64,000 nucleotides of DNA. Origin: Prostheceraeus crozeri. Taxonomy: Eukaryota > Platyhelminthes > Polycladida > Euryleptidae. A model generated the notes under the pieces. It made no database searches and had not been told where the DNA came from. It worked only from the letters and a program-made list of their open reading frames with translations. The DNA lies in assembly GCA_907163375.1 (NCBI GenBank), contig CAJQUW010004442.1, positions 518,750 to 582,749 of the forward strand. Reading direction: 5' to 3'. Below, piece by piece: positions 1 to 8,359 of this stretch (positions are counted from its first letter, which is position 1; each line of letters opens with the position of its first letter). Position numbers and translations under genes: made by a program.

Positions 1-618
1 AAGCAATTATGTGACATTCCAAATGATTCCATTCTTCTCCCAAACAATGGTGCGTCATTTAGCGATAATACCGCGCTGACATATTCAATGGAATTTGGAT
101 GTTAAACTCCGCTATTGTTATTGCGATACGGCCGCAAGACACTTTATTTTCAATGTTAGACCTATGCTATTTCATTATATTCTCTTGAATAATGGTGCGC
201 CATTCGGCTAAAATACTGCGCCATTCAACTAATCAAAAATCAACGCGTTAACATTAGACGCGCTGTGAAGAAAATTTATCATTCTTGAAACCCCTCTGTT
301 TTATATGCAATGTTATTTCCTGTTGCACATGTAAATACAATAGAGTGTTTCAACCAATGAAACCTTGTCCACCCGTGGACAGAAATCCCATTGTTTAGAA
401 AACTTGTATCTGTGTGTTTTATATGCAATGCTATTTCCTGTTTTATATGCAATGTTATTTCCTGTTTTATATGCAATGTTATTTCCTCTTGCACATGTGA
501 ATACAATAGAGTGTTTCAACCAATGAAACCTTGTCCACCCGTGGACAAATTTACATGTATTTCAATGTATCCAAATTGAATGTATGCAAAGTGGATGTAA
601 CCAAATTGAAATATCCAT
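1..618. other. Polinton A left subterminal non-coding region with short repeats
   Basis: No convincing gene is seen. The segment corresponds to B 44328-44822. It holds repeated copies of a ~24-bp unit with core ATATGCAATGTTATTTCC at about 299-490. A roughly 90-bp block containing CCACCCGTGGAC is present twice (about 299-385 and 464-550). In B the matching area carries GTCCACGCCGTGGAC instead. Confidence 0.7.
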
Positions 619-867
619 GTGTTGTTTTTAATTTCTCAATCACGGGAATATAATAGAAACATTTCATCTTCTATAAAAATGAGAAACATTAGAGACTTCC
701 AAAAAATATACGGCAAACAAACTACGAATTTCGATTTAAATGAGATTGCTAAGCAATTGGGAATAAAGAATTTTCACATATTGATAAGTAATGAATTACT
801 ATTGATAAAAGATGTGCGAAACACTAACTCTACTAATACAATGCAACAATGTAACGTTTTAATTTAA
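619..867 (+). pseudogene. Partial second copy of the protease N-terminus (Polinton A)
   Basis: This 82-codon frame resembles the first ~45 residues of the protease that follows at 1096, sharing the N-F-D-L and L-G-I-K-N-F-H words. It lacks the catalytic half. Its 5' sequence matches the region upstream of the single protease gene in Polinton B (44823 onward), so A appears to have duplicated the 5' part of this gene. The two copies are separated by a 51-bp tandem repeat. It is a fossil fragment and no activity is expected. Confidence 0.6.
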
Positions 868-895
868 TCTAAATTAAATCATTTCAAAATCGAAT

Positions 896-1048
896 AAGTA
901 GTAAGGAAAGACATCATTAGAGAACAGTTTTAAATCAATACCCCCCCAAGTAATAAGGAAAGTCATCATTATGAAACAGTTTTAAATCAATACCCCCCAA
1001 GTAGTAAGGAAAGACATCATTAGAGAACAGTTTTAAATCAATGCCCCC
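896..1048. repeat. Three tandem copies of a 51-52 bp unit
   Basis: Copies start at about 896, 948 and 999, each beginning AAGTARTAAGGAAAG and ending in a C-run (ATACCCCCC). They lie between the partial and full-length protease copies of Polinton A and are absent from B. Confidence 0.85.
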
Positions 1049-1095
1049 TCCCTTCTGTCTTCTAGGGGTCACTTAAGAAATTTTTTTATTATAAA

Positions 1096-1587
1096 ATGAG
1101 CAACATAAATGAGTTTTTGAAATTATATGGAACACAAACGACAACGAATTTCGACCTAAAGAAAATCGCTAATCGATTAGGAATAAAGAATTTTCATGTT
1201 CTAATGAGAGACGAATTACAATTCCTAAAAAATAAGCCAACAGGAACCTTCAGTTCCCGGAACAAAGTTCCATCAATAACTATAAATTTCATAACAAATC
1301 TTCATACGTCAGATGAAAAAGGTGTACATTGGTCAGCAGGACAAAGAAATATAAACTGTTCTAATTATTATTTTGACCGCCCGGAGGCTGAGAACTATTG
1401 GTTCGACTCATACGGACTTCCACCTACGAATGAAGTAAGAGAAATACTTGGCAATGGAATTTATAATACGTTTCAAATTCAAAAACCGGGAACAACTTAT
1501 TGTGGTCAATTATGTCTTTATGTTTTATTTAAATTGCAAGAAGGAGTGCCATTTCTTGATATTATGTTAGAATTGAACGAACCGTAG
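1096..1587 (+). CDS. PRO: Adenovirus-type cysteine protease (Polinton PRO)
   Basis: This 163-residue protein is a maturation protease of the adenain/Ulp1 type. In Polintons and adenoviruses this enzyme cuts capsid and core precursors inside the particle. The catalytic layout is visible: His78 followed by Trp, Asp104 in F-D-S-Y-G, Gln129, and Cys136 in Y-C-G-Q-L-C. The start at 1096 matches the start of the B copy at 44883. It is the first gene from the left and reads opposite to the integrase, with the two 3' ends facing each other. Compared with B it carries about 13 extra codons near residues 49-61, made of two GGAAC/GTTCC mini-hairpins. The last codons run into another mini-hairpin at 1579. 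The frame looks whole. Confidence 0.9.
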   Translation: MSNINEFLKLYGTQTTTNFDLKKIANRLGIKNFHVLMRDELQFLKNKPTGTFSSRNKVPSITINFITNLHTSDEKGVHWSAGQRNINCSNYYFDRPEAENYWFDSYGLPPTNEVREILGNGIYNTFQIQKPGTTYCGQLCLYVLFKLQEGVPFLDIMLELNEP

Positions 1588-1624
1588 GTTCTATGGCTAC
1601 GCCTAATAAGGGAATTTCATTCCC
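1579..1624. repeat. Cluster of three mini-hairpins after PRO
   Basis: Three perfect hairpins follow each other: GAACC-GTA-GGTTC (1579-1591), GGC-TAC-GCC (1595-1603) and GGGAAT-TTC-ATTCCC (1610-1624). The first two recur together at 49980 in Polinton B and, separated, at about 5290 in A. The run also lies between two converging genes, so a terminator role is possible. Confidence 0.8.
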
Positions 1625-1652
1625 GAAACGTTAGTTCCAATAATAATGATAA

Positions 1653-2948
1653 TTAAAAATCACTTCGTTGTAATTCATTTTGATAAAAACGGCCTCTGAT
1701 ATCTTCATTATCTAAATCTTTAATTTCATAAGTAATCGGATAACTTTGTTTTATTTTAGAAATTTCAAATATCTCTTTCGTCCAGTATCCGACGAAGCCT
1801 TTTTCAAATTTATTCTTATATTTAAATATTCTAACTCTATCACCAATTTTAAATTTCGGCTTAAGTTTCTGTAAATTCGGATTACTCTCATTCAAATAAT
1901 TATTCTCGAATATTTTTTTTCTTATCAAATCAGGGTCGACAGAAGCATTCTTTGGAGTTTCTTCAATACTAGAATGAACTTTATTATTGTACTCTTCTAC
2001 AATTCCTGGTAATATCTTCAACCATTTCTGATTTCTTTGCTCAGTAAATTTCTTGAATAATTTATTTTTTAACGTCCGATTGAATCTTTCTCTCACTACG
2101 GCCTTCCCTGCATTTTCAGTTGAATAAACGGTTTCAAATAGTGGCTGAACGTTTCGGTTATAAAACTCCGACCCTTTATCAACAAACAATTTTTTTGGCT
2201 TTCTTTTACTTTCTTTAAAGATTTCTTCAAACGCATATTTAACTGATAGACCACTTTTATTTTTTAAAGGCTTTACCTAAGCGTATCGTGTATATAAATC
2301 TATAACGGTCAATGCGTATTTATAATCTTTTTCATTCGGCATATGAATAAGATCAGCACTCCAAATATCATCTTTATTAAATACTTTTACTTTCAATAGA
2401 TATTTCGGCTTTCTGTATTCTTTATGAATTTCGGACGCATAGCGTCCTAGATCATTCGACATTTCAGACGCGTAGGTTCGAGCGTTGCTCTCAGACAGCT
2501 TTGCTGTCGATTCATTTAAACCCTGGCCGAAAAATATTTTAGCTTGTAAAGCTTTCTTAACAAACATTCTTTCAATTTTTTCTCTAAATGTAGGATTTTG
2601 AATACTATCTAATTCTTGAATCATCTTCTTATCAGCTGCATGACGAGAACTTAGATCATGATTTCGATAAGCTAAATCATGCCTGTAAGCTGCCGCATCT
2701 ACTCTATTTATTGGTTCTTCACCTGGTTTCGGATTATTATTCTCATCTAGTCTTATATCTAATCGAGTTCCTGGACCGGTATATACCGGTATACTCCAAA
2801 TAAAGCCAGGAAAGTTTTCTAATGTTTTTTGTATGTCACCTCCAATATGCTGACAATTTGAGTTTTTATTTTTGTTTAATAGATAATTTAATAAATCTAA
2901 ATTAGAAATTTTTAATTTAATTAAATTTTCGGAATTTGTAGAATTCAT
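1653..2948 (-). pseudogene. INT: PLA2-like domain plus DDE integrase (Polinton A)
   Basis: The 5' (right) part encodes a parvovirus-type phospholipase A2 signature: a Y-T-G-P-G calcium-loop motif and an H-D-L-A-Y catalytic motif, followed by R-H-x-A-D. The left part encodes a retrovirus-like integrase core, with W-S-A-D near the first catalytic Asp, F-V-D-K-G-x-E-F at the second and an E-R-F-N-R-T-L motif at the Glu. A C-terminal basic segment (P-K-F-K-I-G-D-R-V-R) follows. In Polintons the integrase inserts the linear genome into host DNA. The B copy at 45439-46668 shows both modules in one frame. This copy looks broken. Confidence 0.88.
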
Positions 2949-2998
2949 TTTAAAAGATAAAAAAAATTTAAAAGATAAAATAAATGTTTTACCTAATA

Positions 2999-3039
2999 GA
3001 ACTTTGTTCAGAGGCTTTAGCCGATCGGACCAAAGTTCC
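2999..3039. repeat. Mini-hairpin cluster between integrase and pX-like genes
   Basis: GAAC-TTT-GTTC (2999-3009), GGC-TTTA-GCC (3013-3022) and a near-perfect GGACC-AAA-GTTCC (3027-3039) lie back to back in an otherwise AT-rich spacer. B has a related but rearranged set at 46702-46735. Confidence 0.75.
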
Positions 3040-3047
3040 TGAGGTTA

Positions 3048-3530
3048 TTACCGAATCATACTAGGACTTAGATATATTCTAGAACCATCTTTAGTTTCTT
3101 TAATTTCAATTAAATCATCAACATTGTGGAGAATATTTTTAAGAACTCGTTTTCCTTCATCAACTAATTCTAATTTACTAATAAAATCATCTACTACTCC
3201 TTCACCCCTAGCAACTTTCTCTAACTCTCTATTATGTCGTTTTTGTTCTTCTAATGCTGCCTTCTCTGATTTATTTTTATTTACTGCTTGGACAATACCA
3301 GCTGTCCCACCTGCAACACTTCCTGCAGCTGCTATGCCTCCTATTATTAGTGGAATTAATGGGAGAATTCCACCATTCTTTTCTTCTTGTAATTGAATAT
3401 TCTCTATCATTGGTTTACTTATGTAATACTTTTTTTTATTAATAGTAATAGTTTTAGGGGTATTTTTGTCAACAATATTACGTAATTTTAATTCAACAGT
3501 TTTATTATTATTACTTTTCGCTTGCGACAT
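3048..3530 (-). CDS. Adenovirus pX-like small membrane-active/core protein
   Basis: The 160-residue protein has a basic N-terminal half, then G-G-I-L-P-L-I-P followed by a Gly/Ala-rich hydrophobic run (residues 53-83), then a charged helical C-terminus. The G-G-x-L-P-x-x-I-P pattern before a Gly/Ala-rich hydrophobic tail is what adenovirus pX (mu precursor) shows, and related peptides are known in adintoviruses. The likely role is a virion-internal or membrane-perturbing peptide released by the protease. The canonical adenain site is not exact here, since Lys stands where M/I/L is usual. It sits between integrase and major capsid gene, in the late-gene block on the minus strand. The frame looks whole. 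Confidence 0.7.
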   Translation of the reverse strand: MSQAKSNNNKTVELKLRNIVDKNTPKTITINKKKYYISKPMIENIQLQEEKNGGILPLIPLIIGGIAAAGSVAGGTAGIVQAVNKNKSEKAALEEQKRHNRELEKVARGEGVVDDFISKLELVDEGKRVLKNILHNVDDLIEIKETKDGSRIYLSPSMIR

Positions 3531-3540
3531 TTTTAATAAA

Positions 3541-3690
3541 AAAATTTTAAGTTATCAAAAATTTAATCTATTCTAGTTATGAATAAATTATAAGTTAAGA
3601 ATTTTTTAATCTATTCTAGTTATGAAAAATTTTAAGTTACCAAAAAATTTTAAGTTACCAATAATTTTAATCTATTCTAGTTATGAAAAA
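3541..3690. repeat. Tandem repeat upstream of the pX-like gene
   Basis: Three copies of a unit containing TTTAATCTATTCTAGTTATG separated by AAATTTTAAGTTA-type sequence fill the spacer between the major capsid and pX-like genes. Polinton B has the same array at about 47240-47365. Conservation at the same spacer suggests a role in expression, but no defined promoter is visible. Confidence 0.7.
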
Positions 3691-3718
3691 AATTAATTAA
3701 TCGACTAAGTCTTGGGCT

Positions 3719-5053
3719 TTAACCTATCCTAGCCATCTTCCCATTAAGAACTTCAATAGAATATTTTACATCTTCTAGCAATAAACCATAAGCCATCAAT
3801 GAAGTTGTGGAATCTTTCTTTTCAATATTAATTGTTACATCACAACCAGTCTTGATAATATCTTCAGATTGTGCACTTAAATCGAAACAGAAAACAGGAT
3901 ATAAATGTCTCCAATCTCCAGGACTTAATTGTTGTTCAACTCCAAATTCTATACAAAGATTACGATAAGAATCATATCCTTCCATAAATTGATTATTGGT
4001 ATCATCGAATCTTAATGGATCAATTGGATATCGGGTTTGATTTAATGAAACTTGTAAACTTCGAATTGTATTAATATGGAAGAGATTATTGTTCTTATCA
4101 AAACTTGGAGAATTATTTCTTTGAAAAGTTAGTAATAAATATCTTGGAGTATTCGCAGTTCTGGTAAAATGCCAGTTAAATCTTTGTTCGGAAAAAGTTA
4201 CTGAACTAGCAGTACGCTTTAGAAAATTAACTGGAATTGGTTTGTTAGTATTTAATCTTTTTGCAATGGCTGTTTCAATCTCTAAACTAGGAGTAATATG
4301 CTTAATCCACCATTCAAGTCTATCAATTTTTAAATATGCTTTTTTTCCAGTCTTACCAAAAAAGATTAATTCATTATTTGCTGTACGATGAATTATTAAT
4401 TTAAATTTTAATTGATATGATATTTTATCATAATCTAAATATCCGAATAATGGAGACAATGACCAATTTACTGTTTGCTTACTTTTCTTGTTAAACTCAC
4501 GTCTTTCTTTATATGCATCATTATTTGTTTTATTTAAATGTTTTGCAATATTTTCTACATCTTTCGCAATTCCTGCGGCATCTGTTCCAGCGTAAGTTAA
4601 ATCATCAACAATTATACCATCATTTGTATCAGGAAACCAACCTTCGATTTCATACTTTTTATTATTTTCACCAATTGTTACAAATCTAAGCATTGTATCA
4701 ATTACACCTGGAGAATCACTTATTGTTTCTATATTTTGAGTTGCAACATCTAAACGCATTTGTGTAAATAATGTTGGAAAAAAATTATTCTCTAGTGCAA
4801 TATTATCGGTATCTGGTAATGGTGTTGTAAAATTGGCATCACTATATAAAGAATATTCACAGTGTAAAAATGAATCAGGTAGATATAAATAACTCTGCTG
4901 ATTATCAACTTCAAAAATTAAATCACCTCCAGTATTCACTCTACTGGAAGATCCGGGATTCATAGCAATTCTTATATAGTCATTCTTTTTTTGATTGTAA
5001 CTGACGAACGGAGGATCGTCTAATCTAAATTTATTTTCAATTAGCGAAGACAT
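3719..5053 (-). CDS. MCP: Major capsid protein, double jelly-roll type (Polinton MCP)
   Basis: I start this gene at the Met of M-S-S-L-I-E-N-K-F (about 444 residues), because the same start context occurs in B at 49805 and the upstream codons differ. The protein matches Polinton hexon-like capsid proteins: an N-terminal R-I-A-M-N-P-G segment, a F-F-P-T-L-F-T-Q-M-R-L-D-V stretch typical of the first jelly roll, a W-W-I-K-H-I-T-P segment, and a C-terminal Y-G-L-L-L-E-D-V end. Trimers of such proteins build the shell. Polinton work assigns this family as the double jelly-roll capsid subunit. The frame looks whole in A. The B copy is split by a DNA transposon. The overall call is firm; the fold is from family knowledge. 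Confidence 0.85.
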   Translation of the reverse strand: MSSLIENKFRLDDPPFVSYNQKKNDYIRIAMNPGSSSRVNTGGDLIFEVDNQQSYLYLPDSFLHCEYSLYSDANFTTPLPDTDNIALENNFFPTLFTQMRLDVATQNIETISDSPGVIDTMLRFVTIGENNKKYEIEGWFPDTNDGIIVDDLTYAGTDAAGIAKDVENIAKHLNKTNNDAYKERREFNKKSKQTVNWSLSPLFGYLDYDKISYQLKFKLIIHRTANNELIFFGKTGKKAYLKIDRLEWWIKHITPSLEIETAIAKRLNTNKPIPVNFLKRTASSVTFSEQRFNWHFTRTANTPRYLLLTFQRNNSPSFDKNNNLFHINTIRSLQVSLNQTRYPIDPLRFDDTNNQFMEGYDSYRNLCIEFGVEQQLSPGDWRHLYPVFCFDLSAQSEDIIKTGCDVTINIEKKDSTTSLMAYGLLLEDVKYSIEVLNGKMARIG

Positions 5054-5204
5054 TTCTATAAAAAATAATTTGACTTTTTGTTTTTTCTCACACACAGAAA
5101 AAATTTTTACCAAAATATAATTTTAGCATTTCACCAAAAAAAATTTTGCTAAAATAATTTTACTAAAAAAATTTTGCTAAAAAAATTTTACTAAAAAATA
5201 TATT

Positions 5205-5792
5205 TTAGAATTTTGCTAGACCAGCTCCGCTACAGCTTTGCTGGTTAGACCGAAGGTTGCCATTAATACCATTTCCTCTTATTTCTTCAATTGAACGAAC
5301 CGTAGGTTCAATTGAACGTTTTATGGCTACGCCTGATTTCTTCTTATGTTTACTATCAGACGGTGCTCCGCTCCTCAAGGTTTCCCCAACAGCTATGTTA
5401 GCAATTTTATTTTTTGTTTCCTGTGAAAGGTTTTTTAATTTTTTTAGTTCTTCAGAATCATTCCTAAGTTTACGAATAGCTTCTAGTTGTATTAATTCGT
5501 TTTGAGACTTAACAGCATTTGATATTGCACTAGCTGTACTACCTATAGCAGCTGCTCCTTTTGCAGCAGATGAAATCAAATCTTTATTATTTTTAATTAA
5601 GTTAACGATACTTCCAATACCAGAAAAGATGCCAGCCCCTTCTTTTTGAACGGCACCTGCGGTGCCTAGGAACTTTTGTGTTCCGATTGTTTCTACACTG
5701 TCATAATGGTAAACAGATTTCATAGATGGTTCATGAGCAATTTTTTGATTTGAAGCAAAATGTTTAAGATTGTGTTTATAAATTATAGGCAT
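5205..5792 (-). CDS. pVI-like minor capsid / membrane-lytic protein
   Basis: The 195-residue protein has a Gly/Ala/Ser-rich amphipathic stretch (residues 53-93, G-I-F-S-G-I-G-S onward) followed by a short coiled-coil-like region (95-130) and a C-terminal G-A-G-L-A-K-F. Residues 171-175 read I-R-G-N-G, which fits the adenain consensus (M/I/L)-x-G-x-G. The B copy keeps it. This makes it a likely protease substrate, as adenovirus pVI is. A carries about 12 extra residues (36-47) built of two mini-hairpins (5652-5684) that B lacks. It follows the major capsid gene on the same strand. The assignment by sequence pattern is moderate. Confidence 0.6.
   Translation of the reverse strand: MPIIYKHNLKHFASNQKIAHEPSMKSVYHYDSVETIGTQKFLGTAGAVQKEGAGIFSGIGSIVNLIKNNKDLISSAAKGAAAIGSTASAISNAVKSQNELIQLEAIRKLRNDSEELKKLKNLSQETKNKIANIAVGETLRSGAPSDSKHKKKSGVAIKRSIEPTVRSIEEIRGNGINGNLRSNQQSCSGAGLAKF
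5652..5684. repeat. Two adjacent mini-hairpins inside the pVI-like gene
   Basis: GGCACC-TGC-GGTGCC (5652-5666) and GGAAC-TTTTGT-GTTCC (5669-5684) lie in frame in the pVI-like gene of A and are absent from the B gene at the same place. Further hairpin-like words occur in the gene near 5220-5370. Confidence 0.85.
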
Positions 5793-5834
5793 TTTTTAGG
5801 ATTAAATTTGACTTTTGGGAAAAATATCTACGTG

Positions 5835-6722
5835 TTAAGATTTACGTTTGTGAATGGACAACAACTTCGAGATAACTTTATTAATTGACTGTTGAACTTT
5901 ATCTATTGCGTCAAGCAGCGTGTGATGTACTTTAATTTCTTTTCTATTAACTTGCATTTTCTCCTGATTTATCTTCAATGCCGTTTGAAGTGCATTTAAC
6001 TTAATTTTAAGAACATCTAATTGTCTTTTAACAGAATCTAACTGTTCTTTATTTTCTTTAGAGTTTTCTTGTAAATTTTTCTTTAACTCATTTTCTAAAT
6101 TGATTTTAAGAGTTTTCATTTTATCAACTTTTTGATTAAGCGAGTTTACTTCATTTATTATTCTAATCATCTTTTTCATTTGTTGAGTAATTTTAGAACT
6201 TAATTCATCAACACTTTTTTGGAATGTAGTTTGTAACTGCTTTAAATTTTTTTTAATTCTTTCAGGTAGATTTTCTATTTCATCTTCTAATTGTTCTTTC
6301 AATAGTTGTATCTGATGTTTATTTTTAATGACTGCAGATTTTAAGTTTATAGAAAGTAATATTAAAATTTTTGATTGTTCTGAAATCTTTTTAAAAAGTT
6401 TTGCTATATCTGCTTCTAGCTCTCTATCCTGTTTATCAAGTTTTAATAATTTTTCGTTTAATGATTTGTCATTAAGTTTTAGCAACTTCAATTCATTCAT
6501 CAGTGGAACCAAAACATCGTTTATATATTTTTCTTTTAAGTCATTGATTTGTGTATCAACATATTGTTTATTTGTCAACTCTGTATTTTGTTGCGGAAGA
6601 ATAGAAAGATGCAATGGACCAGATAAAACGTCTCCAGTTTTCATAATATAATTTTCTATCTCTATTTCTAATTCACGATTATTCGGGATATATGCACCTC
6701 CACCAACATTTGGTAACATCAT
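5835..6722 (-). CDS. Coiled-coil protein with phage tail-fibre-like N-terminus
   Basis: The 295-residue protein starts with M-M-L-P-N-V-G-G-G-A-Y-I-P. Residues 27-60 carry M-K-T-G-D-V-L-S-G-P-L-H-L and N-K-Q-Y-V-D-T-Q-I, which closely resembles the repeat of phage tail-fibre proteins (S-G-P-L-x-L ... N-K-x-Y-V-D). From about residue 60 to 290 it is nearly continuous Leu/Ile/Lys/Glu heptad sequence, expected to form a long trimeric coiled coil. I infer a spike or fibre attached to the particle. It lies at the end of the late block, head to head with the plus-strand gene at 6796, so the 70-bp AT-rich gap must hold both promoters. The frame looks whole. The fibre role is inference. Confidence 0.6.
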   Translation of the reverse strand: MMLPNVGGGAYIPNNRELEIEIENYIMKTGDVLSGPLHLSILPQQNTELTNKQYVDTQINDLKEKYINDVLVPLMNELKLLKLNDKSLNEKLLKLDKQDRELEADIAKLFKKISEQSKILILLSINLKSAVIKNKHQIQLLKEQLEDEIENLPERIKKNLKQLQTTFQKSVDELSSKITQQMKKMIRIINEVNSLNQKVDKMKTLKINLENELKKNLQENSKENKEQLDSVKRQLDVLKIKLNALQTALKINQEKMQVNRKEIKVHHTLLDAIDKVQQSINKVISKLLSIHKRKS

Positions 6723-6795
6723 TTTTTAACAATAAAAAAATAAATTTTTCTAATAAAAATAAAGAAATAAAATTTTTTCTAATAAAAATAAAAAA
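6723..6795. promoter_or_regulatory. Divergent promoter region between fibre-like and clamp-like genes
   Basis: This 73-bp AT-rich gap separates two genes that read outward. It holds a direct repeat of TTTTTCTAATAAAAATAAA. B has the equivalent gap (about 51373-51439). Any promoter for both genes should lie here, though no defined box is recognisable. Confidence 0.4.
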
Positions 6796-8118
6796 ATGGA
6801 AAAACCAAATTTAAAAAAATTATATTCGTCCGCATCATCCTGTTCTTCTTATTCGACGAGATCAACGGGATTTGAAAATAAATGTTTTGATAATAATAAT
6901 AATAACAATCCATGTATAGATGTTAATATTTTATTTCAATTACAAGCCGAAATATTTAGAGAACAAACAAAAGGTTTACCTTCTATAGAAAGCAATTATT
7001 GTATTTTTCCAGGTGATCCATTTATTAAATTTATGGAGATTGTAAGTAAATATAATGATGTAGCTTATGTTGAATTAAATAAAGAAAATAGGGTTATAAT
7101 AGGACATAATAATGTTTACGGATTTATTAGAGCAGTTTTGCCGATTAGTAATACTGATTGGATAGAAACTAAAATTATTAATTATATCAATATTAAAGAA
7201 TTAGTTAAAAAATTAAAATCTTTTTCGAAAGAAAAAATTAGATTATTTGTTGACGATCAAAATCAATATAACATTCACATAGAGAGTAAAAAACATAATG
7301 AAGAATTATTATGTCAAGTATATTATAGAGACACAATTTATAAACAAGAAACATTAGAAATGCCCCAAAGATATGATGATGATACGTATATAGGATTATA
7401 TTCCAACTTAAATATTAATTTATTAAAATCTTATATAAATGGTTTAGCTCAACAAGAGAAAATTTATATGCGGACAACACCTTATACTATTAACAATGAC
7501 CATAATCATAATAAACGAACCGAAAGTTCTAGGGCTTTGCCCGATCTTAAAGAATCTTATGATAATAATGATGATAATAATATAGATGATGATAATATAG
7601 ATGATGATTCTGTAACATCTGAAAAAGGTGTAAATGGTAAAAAAGATTATAAAAATATTAGTAATTATAAAAATTTATCTAAATTTCATTTTCTTACAAT
7701 TAAAAATAATAATGATGGTATAGTTGAAGATACTGTTAGACAACTATGTGTCGGGTCTACAAAATTTAAATTAGGATTTACATCTAATCAATTTAAAATT
7801 TTATCATCTTTAATAAAAACTAAAAGTGATTCAGATTATGGTGGTGTTATTAAATTTTCCAAAAGAGATCAAAGACCAATATTTTTCTCTATTATATTAT
7901 TATCAAATAATAAATGTAATTTGGAATTAGATATTCCCATCAGGGAATGGTATCCTATCAGGGAATGGCATCCTATACCAAAAAGTGTAATTTATGATGT
8001 TGAAGAAACAATTTATGATGATGATGAAGAATCAATTGATGATGATGATGAAGAATCAATAGTTAGTGAAAATAAATTTAAATTATCTTTTGATAAAACA
8101 TTATATGATGAAACTTAA
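6796..8118 (+). CDS. Conserved plus-strand protein, possibly sliding-clamp-like
   Basis: The 440-residue protein is one of only two plus-strand genes in A and is conserved in B. Residues ~65-145 alternate beta-type and helical segments and include V-K-K-L-K-S-F-S-K-E-K-I-R-L-F. A second block near residues 290-380 has a similar rhythm. The two are joined by an Asp/Asn-rich linker, and the C-terminus is strongly acidic. The layout is reminiscent of PCNA-type clamps, which would suit its place beside the polymerase, but no diagnostic motif proves it. A mini-hairpin pair (7517-7542) adds about ten codons to the linker relative to B. I do not firmly recognise the family. Confidence 0.45.
   Translation: MEKPNLKKLYSSASSCSSYSTRSTGFENKCFDNNNNNNPCIDVNILFQLQAEIFREQTKGLPSIESNYCIFPGDPFIKFMEIVSKYNDVAYVELNKENRVIIGHNNVYGFIRAVLPISNTDWIETKIINYINIKELVKKLKSFSKEKIRLFVDDQNQYNIHIESKKHNEELLCQVYYRDTIYKQETLEMPQRYDDDTYIGLYSNLNINLLKSYINGLAQQEKIYMRTTPYTINNDHNHNKRTESSRALPDLKESYDNNDDNNIDDDNIDDDSVTSEKGVNGKKDYKNISNYKNLSKFHFLTIKNNNDGIVEDTVRQLCVGSTKFKLGFTSNQFKILSSLIKTKSDSDYGGVIKFSKRDQRPIFFSIILLSNNKCNLELDIPIREWYPIREWHPIPKSVIYDVEETIYDDDEESIDDDDEESIVSENKFKLSFDKTLYDET
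7517..7542. repeat. Mini-hairpin pair inside the clamp-like gene
   Basis: GAAC-CGAAA-GTTC (7517-7529) and GGGC-TTT-GCCC (7532-7542) sit in frame in the acidic linker and are missing from B. A further one, ATTCCC-ATCA-GGGAAT, lies at 7933-7948. Confidence 0.85.
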
Positions 8119-8170
8119 TATGATAAAACTTAATAGAAAATACCAAAATATTCGATAAATATATTTTCAT

Positions 8171-8350
8171 ATGTAATAAGTTTTTAGATGTAATAAGTTT
8201 TTAGATGTAATAAGTTTTTAGATGTGATAAGTTTTTAGATGTAATAAGTTTTTAGATGTAATAAGTTTTAATATGTAATAAATTTTTTAGATGTTAAATT
8301 TTTTAGATGTTATAAATTTTTTAGATGTTATAAAATTTTTAGATGTAATA
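8171..8350. repeat. 17-18 bp tandem repeat between two converging genes
   Basis: About nine copies of a unit close to ATGTAATAAGTTTTTAG fill the space between the clamp-like gene and the polymerase of A. The array lies at the left edge of the segment that differs between A and B, and B has no counterpart. Confidence 0.85.
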
Positions 8351-8359
8351 AAAAAATTA

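Noticed and set aside
299-490. Regularly spaced 24-bp repeats resembling a CRISPR array
   Set aside because: Copies are nearly contiguous, lack unique spacers of constant length, lie in a eukaryotic element and have no cas genes.
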